Part shown: positions 12,701 through 28,453 of the stretch, in pieces
Layout: each line of letters begins with the position of its first letter
How positions within the stretch are numbered: position 1 is the stretch's first letter
Source of the DNA: Lates calcarifer
Lineage: Eukaryota > Chordata > Actinopteri > Centropomidae
Direction of reading: 5' to 3'
Length of the DNA: 64,000 nt
Assembly: GCF_001640805.2 (NCBI RefSeq)
Contig: NC_066850.1
Span: 1,321,149-1,385,148, forward strand
Notes under the pieces: model-generated
What the model saw: only the letters and a program-made list of their open reading frames with translations
Told to the model about the DNA's origin: nothing
Database searches by the model: none
Position numbers and translations under genes: made by a program

Positions 12701-13560
12701 AGGATTCGTCAGTTCATATGTGGTAAGCACAGGATGCGTGCTGTAATAGAAATTTGTAATGCAAACACACTCAAAGCAGGTGATGTTTTTCCTCCTCTAA
12801 AAGCAGAAGCTAATATCTCTGTTTAAAAAGTCTGCATGTGGCAGCAGGTAAACCCAGAATCCGACAGAGCATGTGCACCAAAACAATAACAAACCATCAC
12901 CGTGTACCTGGCAGAGAGTGTAACTTCCTCACCTTCTTTGCCGAGCTTCACGGCTTCACCGAGGCAGTAAAGCTCTCTGTCGCTGTGATCCGAGGACGAG
13001 TCTGCGTCTGAGTGGACGAAAACAGCCACTTTACAAACACGCAGCAGCATTCACAACAAACTTTGGGGCCATGCGTGGAGCCATGCTGCCTCTGAGGCTG
13101 GCTATCTGCTTTAGCATTAGCATCGCTAGCGCCTGCCTGAGCTGGCTTCCTAAATCAAGTGGAGCTGTCAAAGCTAACAAACTTACAGCTGGACAGTTGA
13201 GGGGGTATTATAACCGTCCGCCGTCAACGGTCCTAACTCGGCACGGTAACGGTTAGCTTTACCCGCTCGCCCCGTGCACGCCTGTCAAAGCAGCCTGTTA
13301 ATATTGCATTTGGTAGTAATATTTTTGACAGTTACTTTGCTGCGCTCTGACAGACCCTGCATGGTGGAGGGAGCTTACTCAACTCAATCACAGACAGTTG
13401 GACCACGCACTTCCCGACAGTTTGTCCGCAAAAACAACAACGGTTGCCGACGTGCGAACTTACTGTCAACAAAACGTAATTTAGCCGCACTGACGAAGGA
13501 AGACCAAGGCTCGCAAAGGAAGGTATCCGGACTTGGTATTTGGCGATCCAGTGTCGCCAT
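232..13560 (-). CDS. atxn7l1: Ataxin-7-like protein 1 gene, 5' part (coding exons 1-5; continues past the left edge)
   Basis: ATXN7L1 is a paralogue of ataxin-7, the subunit that anchors the deubiquitinase module (USP22, ATXN7L3, ENY2) to the SAGA histone-modifying complex in the nucleus. Five exons on the minus strand splice in phase: 13464-13560, 12933-13007, 7946-8050, 800-998 and 232-689. They give 311 residues. Exon 1 reads [14 protein letters not shown], exon 3 carries the N-terminal zinc finger ([11 protein letters not shown]...THYEKRH), and exon 5 ends in [20 protein letters not shown], just before the SCA7 domain of the human protein. SCA7 domain and C-terminus (human about 860 aa) lie off the left edge. 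The start is the first ATG of the frame; a 57-codon open stretch lies upstream without an ATG. Introns 2 and 3 are large (4.9 and 6.9 kb). Position next to SYPL1 and NAMPT supports ATXN7L1 over ATXN7 or ATXN7L2. Family memory, not a search, is the basis. Confidence 0.9.
800..998 (-). CDS. atxn7l1: atxn7l1 coding exon 4
   Basis: 199 nt after a 'tgtttcag' acceptor. It reads [20 protein letters not shown] ... [17 protein letters not shown]. Donor 'gtgggt' at 799 was preferred to the frame-compatible 'gtggtg' three bases upstream because it restores the NK-T-C-V-S-L-P order seen in the human protein (DKPCVPVPVVSLEK). Confidence 0.85.
2386..2442 (+). repeat. (GT)28 microsatellite
   Basis: Uninterrupted GT run in atxn7l1 intron 3. 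Confidence 0.95.
2784..2809 (+). repeat. (TG)n(TA)9 microsatellite
   Basis: A short TG run passing into nine TA units. Confidence 0.9.
6670..6691 (+). repeat. G22 homopolymer
   Basis: Twenty-two consecutive G in atxn7l1 intron 3. Confidence 0.9.
6727..6786 (+). repeat. compound (GT)n/(GA)n microsatellite
   Basis: GT units, GAGT interruption, then GA units and GT again. Confidence 0.9.
7946..8050 (-). CDS. atxn7l1: atxn7l1 coding exon 3 (N-terminal zinc finger)
   Basis: 105 nt after a 'ttttttcag' acceptor, ending at gtaaga. It encodes [20 protein letters not shown] and the Cys-x2-Cys half of the finger. The His pair follows, split into exon 4 (THYEKRH). In ataxin-7 family proteins this finger contacts the SAGA deubiquitinase module. 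Confidence 0.9.
8330..8480 (+). repeat. 'gctgca/gattaatc' dispersed repeat
   Basis: 'aaggctgcaaccaagtaata', 'tcatcaattaatctgctaat', 'aaatgtcagaaaagttaaaa' and 'gtgtcttgttctg' follow the order of a common perciform repeat. Confidence 0.5.
9676..9708 (+). repeat. (GT)n microsatellite
   Basis: About 16 GT units in atxn7l1 intron 2. Confidence 0.95.
11561..11612 (+). repeat. GTGA/GT-rich microsatellite
   Basis: Interrupted gtgagt units passing into a pure GT run in atxn7l1 intron 2. Confidence 0.9.
12484..12545 (-). repeat. tRNA-SINE-like remnant
   Basis: Plus strand 'gtgccttgcccaaggacact' ... 'gagccagggattgaaccac'. On minus this gives a B-box-like ggttcaatcc. Similar tails are common in fish SINEs. 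Not a functional tRNA gene. Confidence 0.45.
12933..13007 (-). CDS. atxn7l1: atxn7l1 coding exon 2
   Basis: 75 nt between a 'gtccactcag' acceptor and a gtgagg donor, in phase with both neighbours. It encodes an acidic stretch ([13 protein letters not shown]) and ends ...KLGKE. A second donor 26 bases further on (gtacac, exon end 12907) would break the frame into exon 3, so 12933 was chosen. Confidence 0.85.
13008..13463 (-). other. atxn7l1 intron 1
   Basis: 456-bp intron between exons 1 and 2. It contains a short 'gctttagcattagcatcgctagc' type run near 13109. No other feature is seen. Confidence 0.7.
13464..13560 (-). CDS. atxn7l1: atxn7l1 coding exon 1
   Basis: ATG at 13560; the exon reads [14 protein letters not shown]...[16 protein letters not shown] and ends with one base of a split codon at a gtaagt donor. 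It resembles the human start MATLDRKVPSPEAF...KPWSSW. Confidence 0.9.
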
Positions 13561-13760
13561 TGCTCTTCCTTCTTGTTGCTTTGCTGAGAGCCGTTTTTTC
13601 CTCTCTCTCCTTCGCACGCAGCAGGCGAAAAACGAAAGAACGAGATATGCTGACGTCTTTCTCGGGCGGCTTCGGCTCGGTCCGGCGTCAGTCGGAGGGT
13701 GTAGGGGTTGAGCCACAGATGGAGGCTACTGAGGGAGTTATTTATGAGTTCAAAAGTTCA
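13561..13760 (-). promoter_or_regulatory. probable atxn7l1 5' UTR / promoter
   Basis: CpG-enriched DNA upstream of the atxn7l1 ATG, with a CRE-like TGACGTC at about 13651. The frame of exon 1 stays open for 57 codons above the ATG up to an in-frame TAG near 13728, with no ATG. The transcription start itself cannot be read from sequence. Confidence 0.4.
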
Positions 13761-14970
13761 GTTTGTTGGTACAGCCCGGAGAGTCGTATTATGTTGCATA
13801 GGAAAACATTAGAAATGACATTTTATTTAAATCCCGTTGATAATGTGACGAAAGAGAACAAATATAATCTGAGCTACGGTAACAACGCACTGCAGAAACT
13901 CAGCTCTCAAAAACAAGAAGAAAATGGAGAAATCTTATTTAAAAGAAACAAAATGATCAGCCAGTAGAACAGGAACATTTCACCTGCCAAGATTTTGAAA
14001 ACAAAACAGATTGCTTATCGTAACTAATATTTCCTCCATTTTATCGCTCCTTGTTTCTGAGAGCTGAGTTTTGGCAGCAGCTTCATAATTCTGGTAATTC
14101 TATCTGTAAGCATCAGCTGCTTAATCAGGACCAGTGATGAGCTTGAAACAACAGACAAAACAACCATACATTTCCTTGATTTAAAGCATTTAATCTGATT
14201 TAAATTTCACTTGTAGCAGAATGTTAGGTATTGAATGTTGACTGGGTCAATGGATGACCTGGCAGCTCTAACAAAAGGACATGTAGGCTGTTATATCTGC
14301 CTGCCATCTGGATTAATGTAAAAAGAGAAAAACAGATTGAGGATAGTAACTGAGTTTCTGGTTATGAGGGATGAGTGCAGATTCTACGTTCGGCAATTCT
14401 TTCCAAAGCTCCATCAGAGGATTGTGAATACAGACCATCTCTCTGTTGCTATAACTGTACATGTGATCCTTAATTATCTGTGGTTACAAAATCAGTATAT
14501 GTGGACTAAATTGGTCTGGCCTCAGGATAAATGATACAGCACCCACTTAACATTCACAGGGCCTTTGCTATAACACCAGTAAAATACGACAGCAACTGAG
14601 CCTTTTTACAAATGTAAAAAATAAATGAAACCCACCTGGAGTGAAAATGCTAGAGAACTACACGCCGCTGTGCTCCTTCGCTCTGCAGGTTCAGGCTGGA
14701 AACATTAAGCAAAGTCTCTTGTTTTAACTCAGAAAAATAGCAGAGCTGGATTTAAATCTTCTCTCTGCTTCATTACAATTAATGGGAGAACGCTCAGGGC
14801 CTGCCAAGAAGTTGCAAAGTAATAGCTGTAAGAGATTTTTTGAAAGAGGAGGTCAGAACTGTGAGTAACACTAAAACCCCTTAACTATCTAAATAATATG
14901 GTGTTAGCAGCTCAGATTATATTCTAAGGTTACACTTTAGCTGTGTGCATAGCAAAACACTTTATTCTGA

Positions 14971-15273
14971 TTATGAATAAAGTGTGTTATGTAGCAAGTC
15001 AGAGGTGAGACACCACTGCAACCAAAAACACCTACACAACACCACGAGGGGTTCCCAGGCCGGGACACGGGACGACAAGGGAGAGGTGCAACCGGTCCAC
15101 ACGTCTTTAAATGGGGTTTCCTGGGACAACTTAGGAACGTTCAGGGGTTCAAAGTGACAGTGAATGGCCTGTTTAACAGCAGATGTTTTGCCTTTTAAAG
15201 TAGTGAATTGTGAATCAAGAAACTGGATCATTAAGTCCACCTTAACTGGTTCCATTGAGAGAAAGTTGTCCAT
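14971..15273 (-). other. unrecognised 100-codon open frame
   Basis: I do not recognise this. It starts with a true ATG, is not low-complexity, and reads MDNFLSMEPVKVDLMIQFLD at the N-terminus. It could be a degenerate transposon or pseudogene fragment, or chance. No splice partner is evident. Confidence 0.15.
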
Positions 15274-15620
15274 TGATGTTGGGCCTCTCTGAGTGTCTGT
15301 GCAGGTCAGGCCTGTGGCACTACACTGACCTCCTGTGGCTGAAAACAGAACCTGCAGTTCATCTGCAAACGCATGCTAGGTGGAGGCTATTTCAATAAGC
15401 TTCATGTCAAGTAGATCAAAATATTTCTCCAGTTATTTACTGATAATACTGAACAAACTGGTCACTTAAAAACAGCAGTTATTGATTTAACAGCAGCTCT
15501 GTGGCACAGAGGCATGATGCTGAGGAGGGTGGAGGCTCAGAGGAAATGACAGCCTTAAGTGAGGGCGGGGAAATGACTATATCTGATTAGTTTATACTGA
15601 TGTGTCAAGCCAGGTCAAAT

Positions 15621-15646
15621 CACACACACACACACACACACACACA
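15621..15646 (+). repeat. (CA)n microsatellite
   Basis: About 13 CA units between atxn7l1 and sypl1. Confidence 0.95.
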
Positions 15647-16062
15647 ACATCAGTCCATACATTTTATGATATTCTGTGGTTGAAAGCAGTGCTTCCTGTC
15701 TTTCTCAGACACCAGCACGTCTTTTTATTTATCTGTCTTTTGCTCTCTCTCTCGCACACACACTAAGGATGACCCAGCCACAACGTTGTGTTTGTCTCGC
15801 ACACTGCGATCACCGAGGTCACAGGACAAATCAGAGGGTCAAAGCAGGAAACACACAGCACTATTTTTCTGTCTCTTCAGGGGTCGTAATAATGGTTTTG
15901 GGTCACAGATGCTTCCATGTTTTCAGAACCTGATACCTGATGGAGTCTAAAAATTCAATTCTGGATTTTCTTCAGATGTTTAAAGCTGGAGCTGAAAAGA
16001 CCTTTTATAAAATTGTCGTGGATAAGATGTTCACTACAGAGATTGATGAAAACTCATTCATT

Positions 16063-16068
16063 TTTATT
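16063..16068 (-). terminator. candidate polyadenylation signal (sypl1)
   Basis: AATAAA on the minus strand (TTTATT on plus), 1.9 kb downstream of the sypl1 stop. Other hexamers exist in this AT-rich region, so the assignment is tentative. Confidence 0.25.
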
Positions 16069-17053
16069 GAAAAAAACAAAGGTACATTGAAATCGTTCAT
16101 GTCACAGAGTGCATGTCTCTCTTCAATAAGACAGTTTGGCAGGTTAAATGCATAGGAATCATTGACAAAGCTTTAGCGTGTTGGATGATGATTACAAGAG
16201 CGCAGCGGCATAACCAGTACACCATTCACGGCTGTTGTTTCATTTAAGTTTGTCCTTTGGCAAAGTTAAACGAATTAGCAACACCACCCAACATGCAGTT
16301 TTACTATAAAGGCAATAGACAAAAGAGAAAATCAAAAATTACTCAAACTAAGCATCTACATGTAAAAAAACTAGACAATTGCACAATAACAGATTATTGA
16401 TTCAACATCACACCAGGTATTGCTTTGGCAGAATAGTTTCTGTTTAACAGTGATACAAAAAAAATGATGGAGGAAAACTGGAATTAAAAAGTAAAGAAAG
16501 TTACCACTACATTCAACAGGATAATCAAAGAAAAGCTTGAAAAGGACGCAATCAAGGAAGGATTTATCCTTTAGCTGGTGCTTTGGTAGACGCTAAATAA
16601 ATCAAAGCCGTCAGAAGAAGTGAAAGATTTCAAACTTTGGCTGCACCCACACAGCAACATTTTCCAGAGCTAATTAAGTCTCCAACTCTCGATCAAGTAT
16701 TCTTTATGGTTTTACACTCTCACAGTGCTTTGAAGGACATCAGAAAAGCATATTAAGCACCATAAGAGTGCACTGTGCACGGTGTGATAAGAAAATCATA
16801 CACTCCATGTAAAAGCCACCTCCTTAATATTTGAGGCCACTTTACACAGCATATGTTTTAGTGTTTTAAAGCTTAAAAATTTTACTTGGCTGCTTGAATA
16901 CACAGATTTAACCAACTGAGGAACATCTGAATAAAAGCTTTTCTGGATTCACCTCATCAATGCACTACAATAAAAGAGGACATCTTTATACTAATTTCAT
17001 AATTAAAAAATCCTAGTTTAGTCTCGTGTAGACATTTCCACACTTGATAATCA

Positions 17054-17066
17054 CCACTAGGGGGCG
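17054..17066 (+). promoter_or_regulatory. CTCF-like core motif
   Basis: CCACTAGGGGGCG fits the vertebrate CTCF core (CCA, S, Y, AG, R, K, GGC, R) at every position. It lies just past the sypl1 stop codon, between atxn7l1 and sypl1. Confidence 0.4.
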
Positions 17067-17992
17067 TATGGAGTCAATGCGAGAGAGCCGATGAATGAAA
17101 GACAAAATGAACGAATCATAGTGAGTCCCTCTCTGAATACACAAGTGCTTTGTTTCTACAAATATACAACATGTACAAAAAATACGATTCAACACTAAGG
17201 AAAATGTATGACTACATATCACAGCCTGTATCAAATTTATGCAGTGTTTGTCGGTGAATGCTAATTTTCTAAAATGGTGATATGGCACAGAGGATTATGA
17301 TATTATGCCTCATATTTAATAGCATTAGCCTCTGTGCTACCCTGAAAATCTTGATCATATCGTCCTTATTGTGGCAGATGTTAGCCCCATGTGCTATGGT
17401 TTACGTCACAGACAGATGAGTTCAAAGTACCTTACATTCATCTGTTATGTAATTAAAGCAGAATAAATGTAACCAGTATTCTACAATGGAACCAGAGAAG
17501 TAAAAAAACTGCCATAAAAATCATGGCATGTGGTCACTGTGTGTGTGTATCTTATGTAAGCATAAGAAACCATCTTGGAATAGCTGTGAGAAGACAGGTT
17601 TAAAAGGATTTGACATGCATTAGTGTTGCTGTGGTATGTGGTAAAAATAAAGGCACATGTGAAGACTTCATTGAATCACAGGTGTGATGCCTCCTTTGTC
17701 CCATACATCCTACTGCTGCACGGTTACTCAGCCGCTTATTTAGTGGGAAATCAAAACCAGTAGGACAACAGTTTTTTAAATTGACCATGTATCAGTTTGT
17801 CCTTCATTTTGTCTGTCTTCATCATATTCACAGAACATTTTTCGCAGTTGTCTTCATGTCTACATGCACATGTGCTGTACATGCATGCATATCTGAGTGT
17901 GTGTGACTGATTCTGTTCTGTGTGTGGTGCGTGCGTGTCAGTTATGGTGTCTGTATGTGACTCTGTATGTACTGCCCTATGCATGCTGTACG

Positions 17993-23871
<5,879 letters not shown>

Positions 23872-24290
23872 GGTTGTGATCCAAAAACTCTTTATCTCAC
23901 TTCTTCCTAAACTGTGGATGTTGGTCCAACAGGGAGGGAAAAGGGGGGAGTTGTCTGACAGAATGACGTGGGTTTCGCTGCTAACGCTGCAAGAAATGAC
24001 CACACGAAGTTATTTTAGGCGAGTTCTACAATTCAACTGTGCGCAAAAGCGAGAGGATTCAAACAAGCAGTGGAAGTGGGATCAGTCTACTTACTGGAAG
24101 TGCAGCTTCAGGCGTTTCAGGAGCTTTTAACAACAAACGCCAGTGGGAAAAATCATCAGCAGGAGCGGATGTTTTTTGCAGTGTGCTTTGAAAGCGATCG
24201 AGTTCCCTGGTGCTCCGCTTGGTGATGCGCAAACACGCAGGCAGCGTAGCTGATAAAGAGCGTAAAGCGTGCCAAATTACGCTTCGGTTT
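23872..24290 (-). promoter_or_regulatory. probable sypl1 5' UTR / promoter
   Basis: Moderately CpG-rich DNA directly upstream of the sypl1 start, ending at a T22/G18 homopolymer pair. No TATA box stands out. The frame is open but ATG-free for 44 codons above the start. Confidence 0.4.
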
Positions 24291-24329
24291 TTTTTTTTTT
24301 TTTTTTTTTGTGGGGGGGGGGGGGGGGGG
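24288..24329 (+). repeat. T22-GTG-G18 homopolymer pair
   Basis: A run of 22 T, then a GT, then 18 G, about 0.4 kb upstream of the sypl1 start codon. Confidence 0.9.
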
Positions 24330-24900
24330 TGAGAGCGCGTCATGTGTGTTTGGTTACAGGAAAAGGATGCGAAATGCAAAAACGTTGCCCTGTCTAATGA
24401 GTTCCACATTGTTTGCAAGACAGTTTGTGTTTTCTGCACTGGGATGAAAAACTCTACTACCACAAAGACAATTTAAAACACACAGAAAGCCACTGCAGAG
24501 TAACACCAGGAGATTCAGTTTGGTTAACTCGCTTCCTCTGAGCACCAAAAGGCATCGGATGTGTCCCACGGAGTTTTCCCTGGAAGCTGCCTCCTCCTTG
24601 CTGAGTCTGCAGTTACTGGGTCATATGACTCTCAGAGCAAACCACGGATTTAAAAAAAAAATCCCTCAACTAACACAAAGAGAGAGGTTTTCACCCTCAG
24701 ACAGCGGCTGCAGCCACGAGTTAAAGTTAGTGAAGGGTCACTACATCCAGAGGTTTAAGATGAGACTGAACCTGAGGAGCTACTGACTGGACATTTGTTC
24801 TAAAATGAAGCCACAGGCAGAAGAGGGGACACTCTTCTTTTAAAAAATTAAAGGCGCAGTCCACCGAGTATGGACTGAAAGATATGATAACTCATATAGA

Positions 24901-24934
24901 GTCCAGACATTATAGAGTTGTATAATGTCTGGAC
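24901..24934. repeat. perfect 14-bp inverted repeat with 6-nt loop
   Basis: Arms gtccagacattata and tataatgtctggac flank gagttg. Both arms match exactly. It follows the 'ttaaaggcgcagtccacc' opening of what looks like a short mobile element. Confidence 0.9.
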
Positions 24935-25933
24935 CTTTCTTTGGACACATGCTAAAAGTAACTCACATGCTTGTCTACTACTAACTTAAAGTGTTAGCGT
25001 GGGACAGAACTGAGATTTGACCGATGGGGAAAGTCCAGGATGTGTTGCAACAAAAGCAAACCAGCACCGAGAGGACAGAGATACAACGTAAGGATAGAAG
25101 CTGCTGATTGTCTGAATGCAGCTCTGTTGTGTTTTCATTACATTTTAACAACCTGCATCTTCTTAATAGGCTTTCTGGGAGTTTTCAGACATTTCTCACA
25201 CATTATTCTACAGGTTCATAACTGCAGAATAATTTACAAGAAGTTTCCTGGAAAGATGTAATTTGGTACTAATCATGGGGAAAATAGCTGCAGCTTTAAA
25301 TCAGTGCACTTCCAATTAATTTGTTTCAGGTCACTGGCAGCTGAATCTAGAGAGTCTCTGAGTCGGTGCACGGTGAAATGTGCCTACAGACAAGCACATT
25401 TCTAATAATAAATTCTTAAAGAACCATTATTTCCTCAGGTTTAAGTAGAGCAGATCTTCAAGGAAGTTCCTATTCCCTCTATAAATATTAGTTCCTTCCA
25501 GGAAACTTCCAGGGGCATTATTAGGAAATAACAGACCCATAAAATAAAGAGTAATTGTGTTTTATTTTGCCATTTTTCTTCACAACCCAAGCTCCAAGAA
25601 AAACTGGCAAAACTGGGCTTTTAGAAAACCCAGCATTGGAAGTTTACTCTGTATAACTGAAAAGGGAAATACTGGACAAGTAACATAGTATTTTGAGTCA
25701 ATCCTATACAAAAGTTGGAATAATAAATCAACCGTTTCAAACTGACAGGGTGGCATCTTTAATCAGTGTATTGTTGACAATATAGGAAGTTATGTTAGTT
25801 AAAATATCAGTTGTGTTGGGAGAGAATTTTGGGACAACCACCATATACATACAAGTAAAACAACAACAACAAAGAAAAAAAAAAGTATTCACAAACACGT
25901 GTTCATCCATTGCAACAAGGCATTCACACAGGA

Positions 25934-25935
<2 letters not shown>

Positions 25936-25974
<39 letters not shown>
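25936..25974 (+). repeat. (CA)n microsatellite
   Basis: About 19 CA units. Confidence 0.9.
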
Positions 25975-25982
<8 letters not shown>

Positions 25983-26093
25983 GAAGCTAAAAGCTTGACA
26001 GTCACAAAAAGAAAAAAAAACAGTCACACTGCCAGTTCAATCAAGCAGTTTTGGATTTTCTTCTGTTGGTACAAAAATGGTCGTTCTGACAAA

Positions 26094-26121
26094 AATAATA
26101 ATAATAATAATAATAATAATA
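26094..26121 (+). repeat. (AAT)n microsatellite
   Basis: About nine uninterrupted AAT units. Confidence 0.9.
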
Positions 26122-26880
26122 TAATCTGGTGTGGTCGTCTCCCCTAACCTGCCCTCTCTGCTTTTAAGTCAAACTAGCTGTTGTATGTACAAGTGAGAAG
26201 GCAGTATGGCCGCATCGTTAGTAGATAAGGATATTTACTGCAATATTCCTGGCATTTTTTTCTCCTTTGTCATACAAAATAATATTTCTCTGAGGTAAGA
26301 ACCGAGACAGTATCAAAATAGTAAAATCAAAATTTTACTAAAATGCACCCCATAATTGGAAAAGAAAAGGGAGAACTGTGTCATTACTCCAGAACAATGG
26401 GATAACACATGATACAGGTGACAGGTAACAGTAGTGACGGTTGCAAGAACAGAAGGAAAAGAAAGAGAAAACGCTGTGACATGTTTCAGCAGCCGTGGGG
26501 TTTTACCAGCTTGTTTGAGTTTGAGTTTGAGCAGGCTGTTTGGAGCCGGCGGCGAGAGGTGGGAGTCGGTGGCATCACAGGTTTCTTCAAGGTCTAAACT
26601 GAAAATCACAGAAAGCTAGCAGGGGTTAGCGTCCATGGGGAGAGTGAATGAGGTCAGTGAGGCTCTAATAGCTGCAGTGAAGCTGCTCAGTGGCAAACAC
26701 GTAGCGGTCTGTGATAGCAGTGGGCTGCTCCCAGGTGAGAATGTGTGAGGCTATGAATGTGAAGCAGCAGAATGTTTGAGAAGAGCGTGCACACACACAA
26801 TAAACTTTACTTGGAGTATTAAAGAAGTAACAGTATATGACTATAGTAGCTGCACTGTGCAGGTGTCCTTTGACCTAAAT

Positions 26881-27230
26881 GCTAATGCCAGCATGCTAAC
26901 ATGCTGATATTTAGCAGGTATAACCTCTTATTGTGGTGTGTTAGCATGCTAATATTTGCTAATTAGCACTAAACAAGAGTATGGCCGAGGCAGATGGGAA
27001 TGTCATTAGTATTTTAAGTATTTGGTCATAAACCAGAGTCTTAGACAAGTTCAAATTTTGACCTGATGATGGCGCTAGATGCAAAGTCAAGTGTCACTCA
27101 AAGCTAAAACCTCCTGGAGGAGGTCGATGAAGAATCAGTATGGTTCATCCTCTGTGAAACATGAATATAGCTGTTGATATATTCCAGCCTGGACCAAAGT
27201 CGTGGACCGACCATTACCATCCCTAAAGCC
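26881..27230 (+). repeat. common percomorph dispersed repeat ('gatggcgctag' family)
   Basis: Reads 'gctaatgccagcatgctaac ... gctaattagcactaaac ... gatgggaatgtcattag ... tttgacctgatgatggcgct ... ggaccaaagtcgtggaccga'. I know this layout from many perciform sequences. This copy appears internally shortened. It strongly suggests a percomorph host. Confidence 0.6.
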
Positions 27231-27931
27231 AAAGGTGTTGCGTTACTGGTTGTCTTTTTATTTAGCCAAAACTTGACCCCTGCTGCTCGGCTCGAACATT
27301 TCCATCATAATATTTTGCCTTTGGCCTAAAGAAATGTTTCTTGTGATGTCACCAACTCCTTCCTCTGCTTTACTCCTTCCAAGCTCTGCAACAGAAAAAT
27401 CCCTTCACTCTGAAAAAGGTCAACTCAGCAATGTGACTGAACACACCTGCGAACAGGAGTGACGCTCGAATGGGAAGATAGTGAACTCTGAAAGGCGTTA
27501 GCGAGCAGGGCCTGAATCCAAACAGGAGTGCAAAGTGCCATCACTGTGCACATCTGCACTTTTCCAGTAACATCTGTTTCTTCTGGTTCTGCTTTTCATG
27601 AGTTAAGGCAGTGATATTATCTTTTTGTGCCAGAGCACAGCTGGTACATGCTGCTGTCAGAAAATATTCCAGAGCCTCGCTTTTCTGCCTCTGGTTATGT
27701 TTACACTGCCCAAAGGAAGAAGAAAACGAAAAACAAAAAAACACACTCACTAGTGTATCATTGCCTGTTTGTCACAACACTGCGTTTCCTTTCAGAATAA
27801 AAGGCCAGCAAAGTAAAAGGAAACGTTTTCTCTATTCCCCCGATTCAACAAGTTAATTTGCATAAAGGAATACGACATAATCCTTTAAAGGAAGAAAGTA
27901 TGCGCACACACGCACACACATACGGATCCAA

Positions 27932-27934
<3 letters not shown>

Positions 27935-27962
<28 letters not shown>
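27935..27962 (+). repeat. (CA)n microsatellite
   Basis: About 14 CA units downstream of nampt. Confidence 0.9.
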
Positions 27963-28447
27963 TCAGAACCAACATTTAATACACATTACATCCCAGGAGC
28001 CACATATGTAACCTTTCATAAGCACAAAGTTAAATCCTCTTCATTCCAGTGAAGACAAGTTCTGCAATGTATTTCTTTTTTTTTTTAACATCAGCTCTTG
28101 GTCTTAGACAGCAAAGACTGGCTTTATGGGCGTTCACCATCATTAAGGCCCAATCCGAAACGTTCCACTCTTCAATCGGAAAAAATCGAATCTCATCTGC
28201 TTGGTTTTGTGAAGTTTTGGGGGATTCTGCAGGACACTAACAACACTGAAGCTGTCTATTAACTTTCAAAAATGCTGGAGCAATTTAACTGGGTGATTAC
28301 ACACATGTAAACAAACTTACCTGAAATTCAAGAAAACATTAAAAACACAACTTCTTTTTGTGGCGTAATCAGATTGTGGATTGAGCCTTCATGATGTGAA
28401 CATGCTGTGGCAACAGATGATCATTTATAGAGATGCACCAATAACAT

Positions 28448-28453
28448 TTTATT
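28448..28453 (-). terminator. candidate polyadenylation signal (nampt)
   Basis: AATAAA on the minus strand about 0.9 kb after the nampt stop. Another lies at 25561-25566 (about 3.8 kb). Which is used cannot be told from sequence. Confidence 0.25.

Larger units (their letters stand above)
8051..12932 (-). other. atxn7l1 intron 2
   Basis: 4.9 kb intron. It contains a dispersed 'gctgca...aattaatc' repeat (8330-8480), TG tracts (9676-9708, 11561-11612) and a tRNA-SINE-like tail (12484-12545). No further exon is seen. Confidence 0.7.
13761..17992. other. atxn7l1-sypl1 interval including the sypl1 3' UTR
   Basis: Contains an unrecognised ATG-started frame (14971-15273, minus), a CA microsatellite (15621-15646), a minus-strand AATAAA candidate (16063-16068) and a CTCF-like motif (17054-17066). 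The AT-rich part from about 16060 to 17992 probably belongs to the sypl1 3' UTR. No CDHR3-like coding sequence is seen. Confidence 0.5.

Noticed and set aside
12907..12932. Longer atxn7l1 exon 2 using a gtacac donor
   Set aside because: It would end the exon two bases into a codon and break the frame into exon 3; the gtgagg donor at 12932 restores conserved KEEMFVY.
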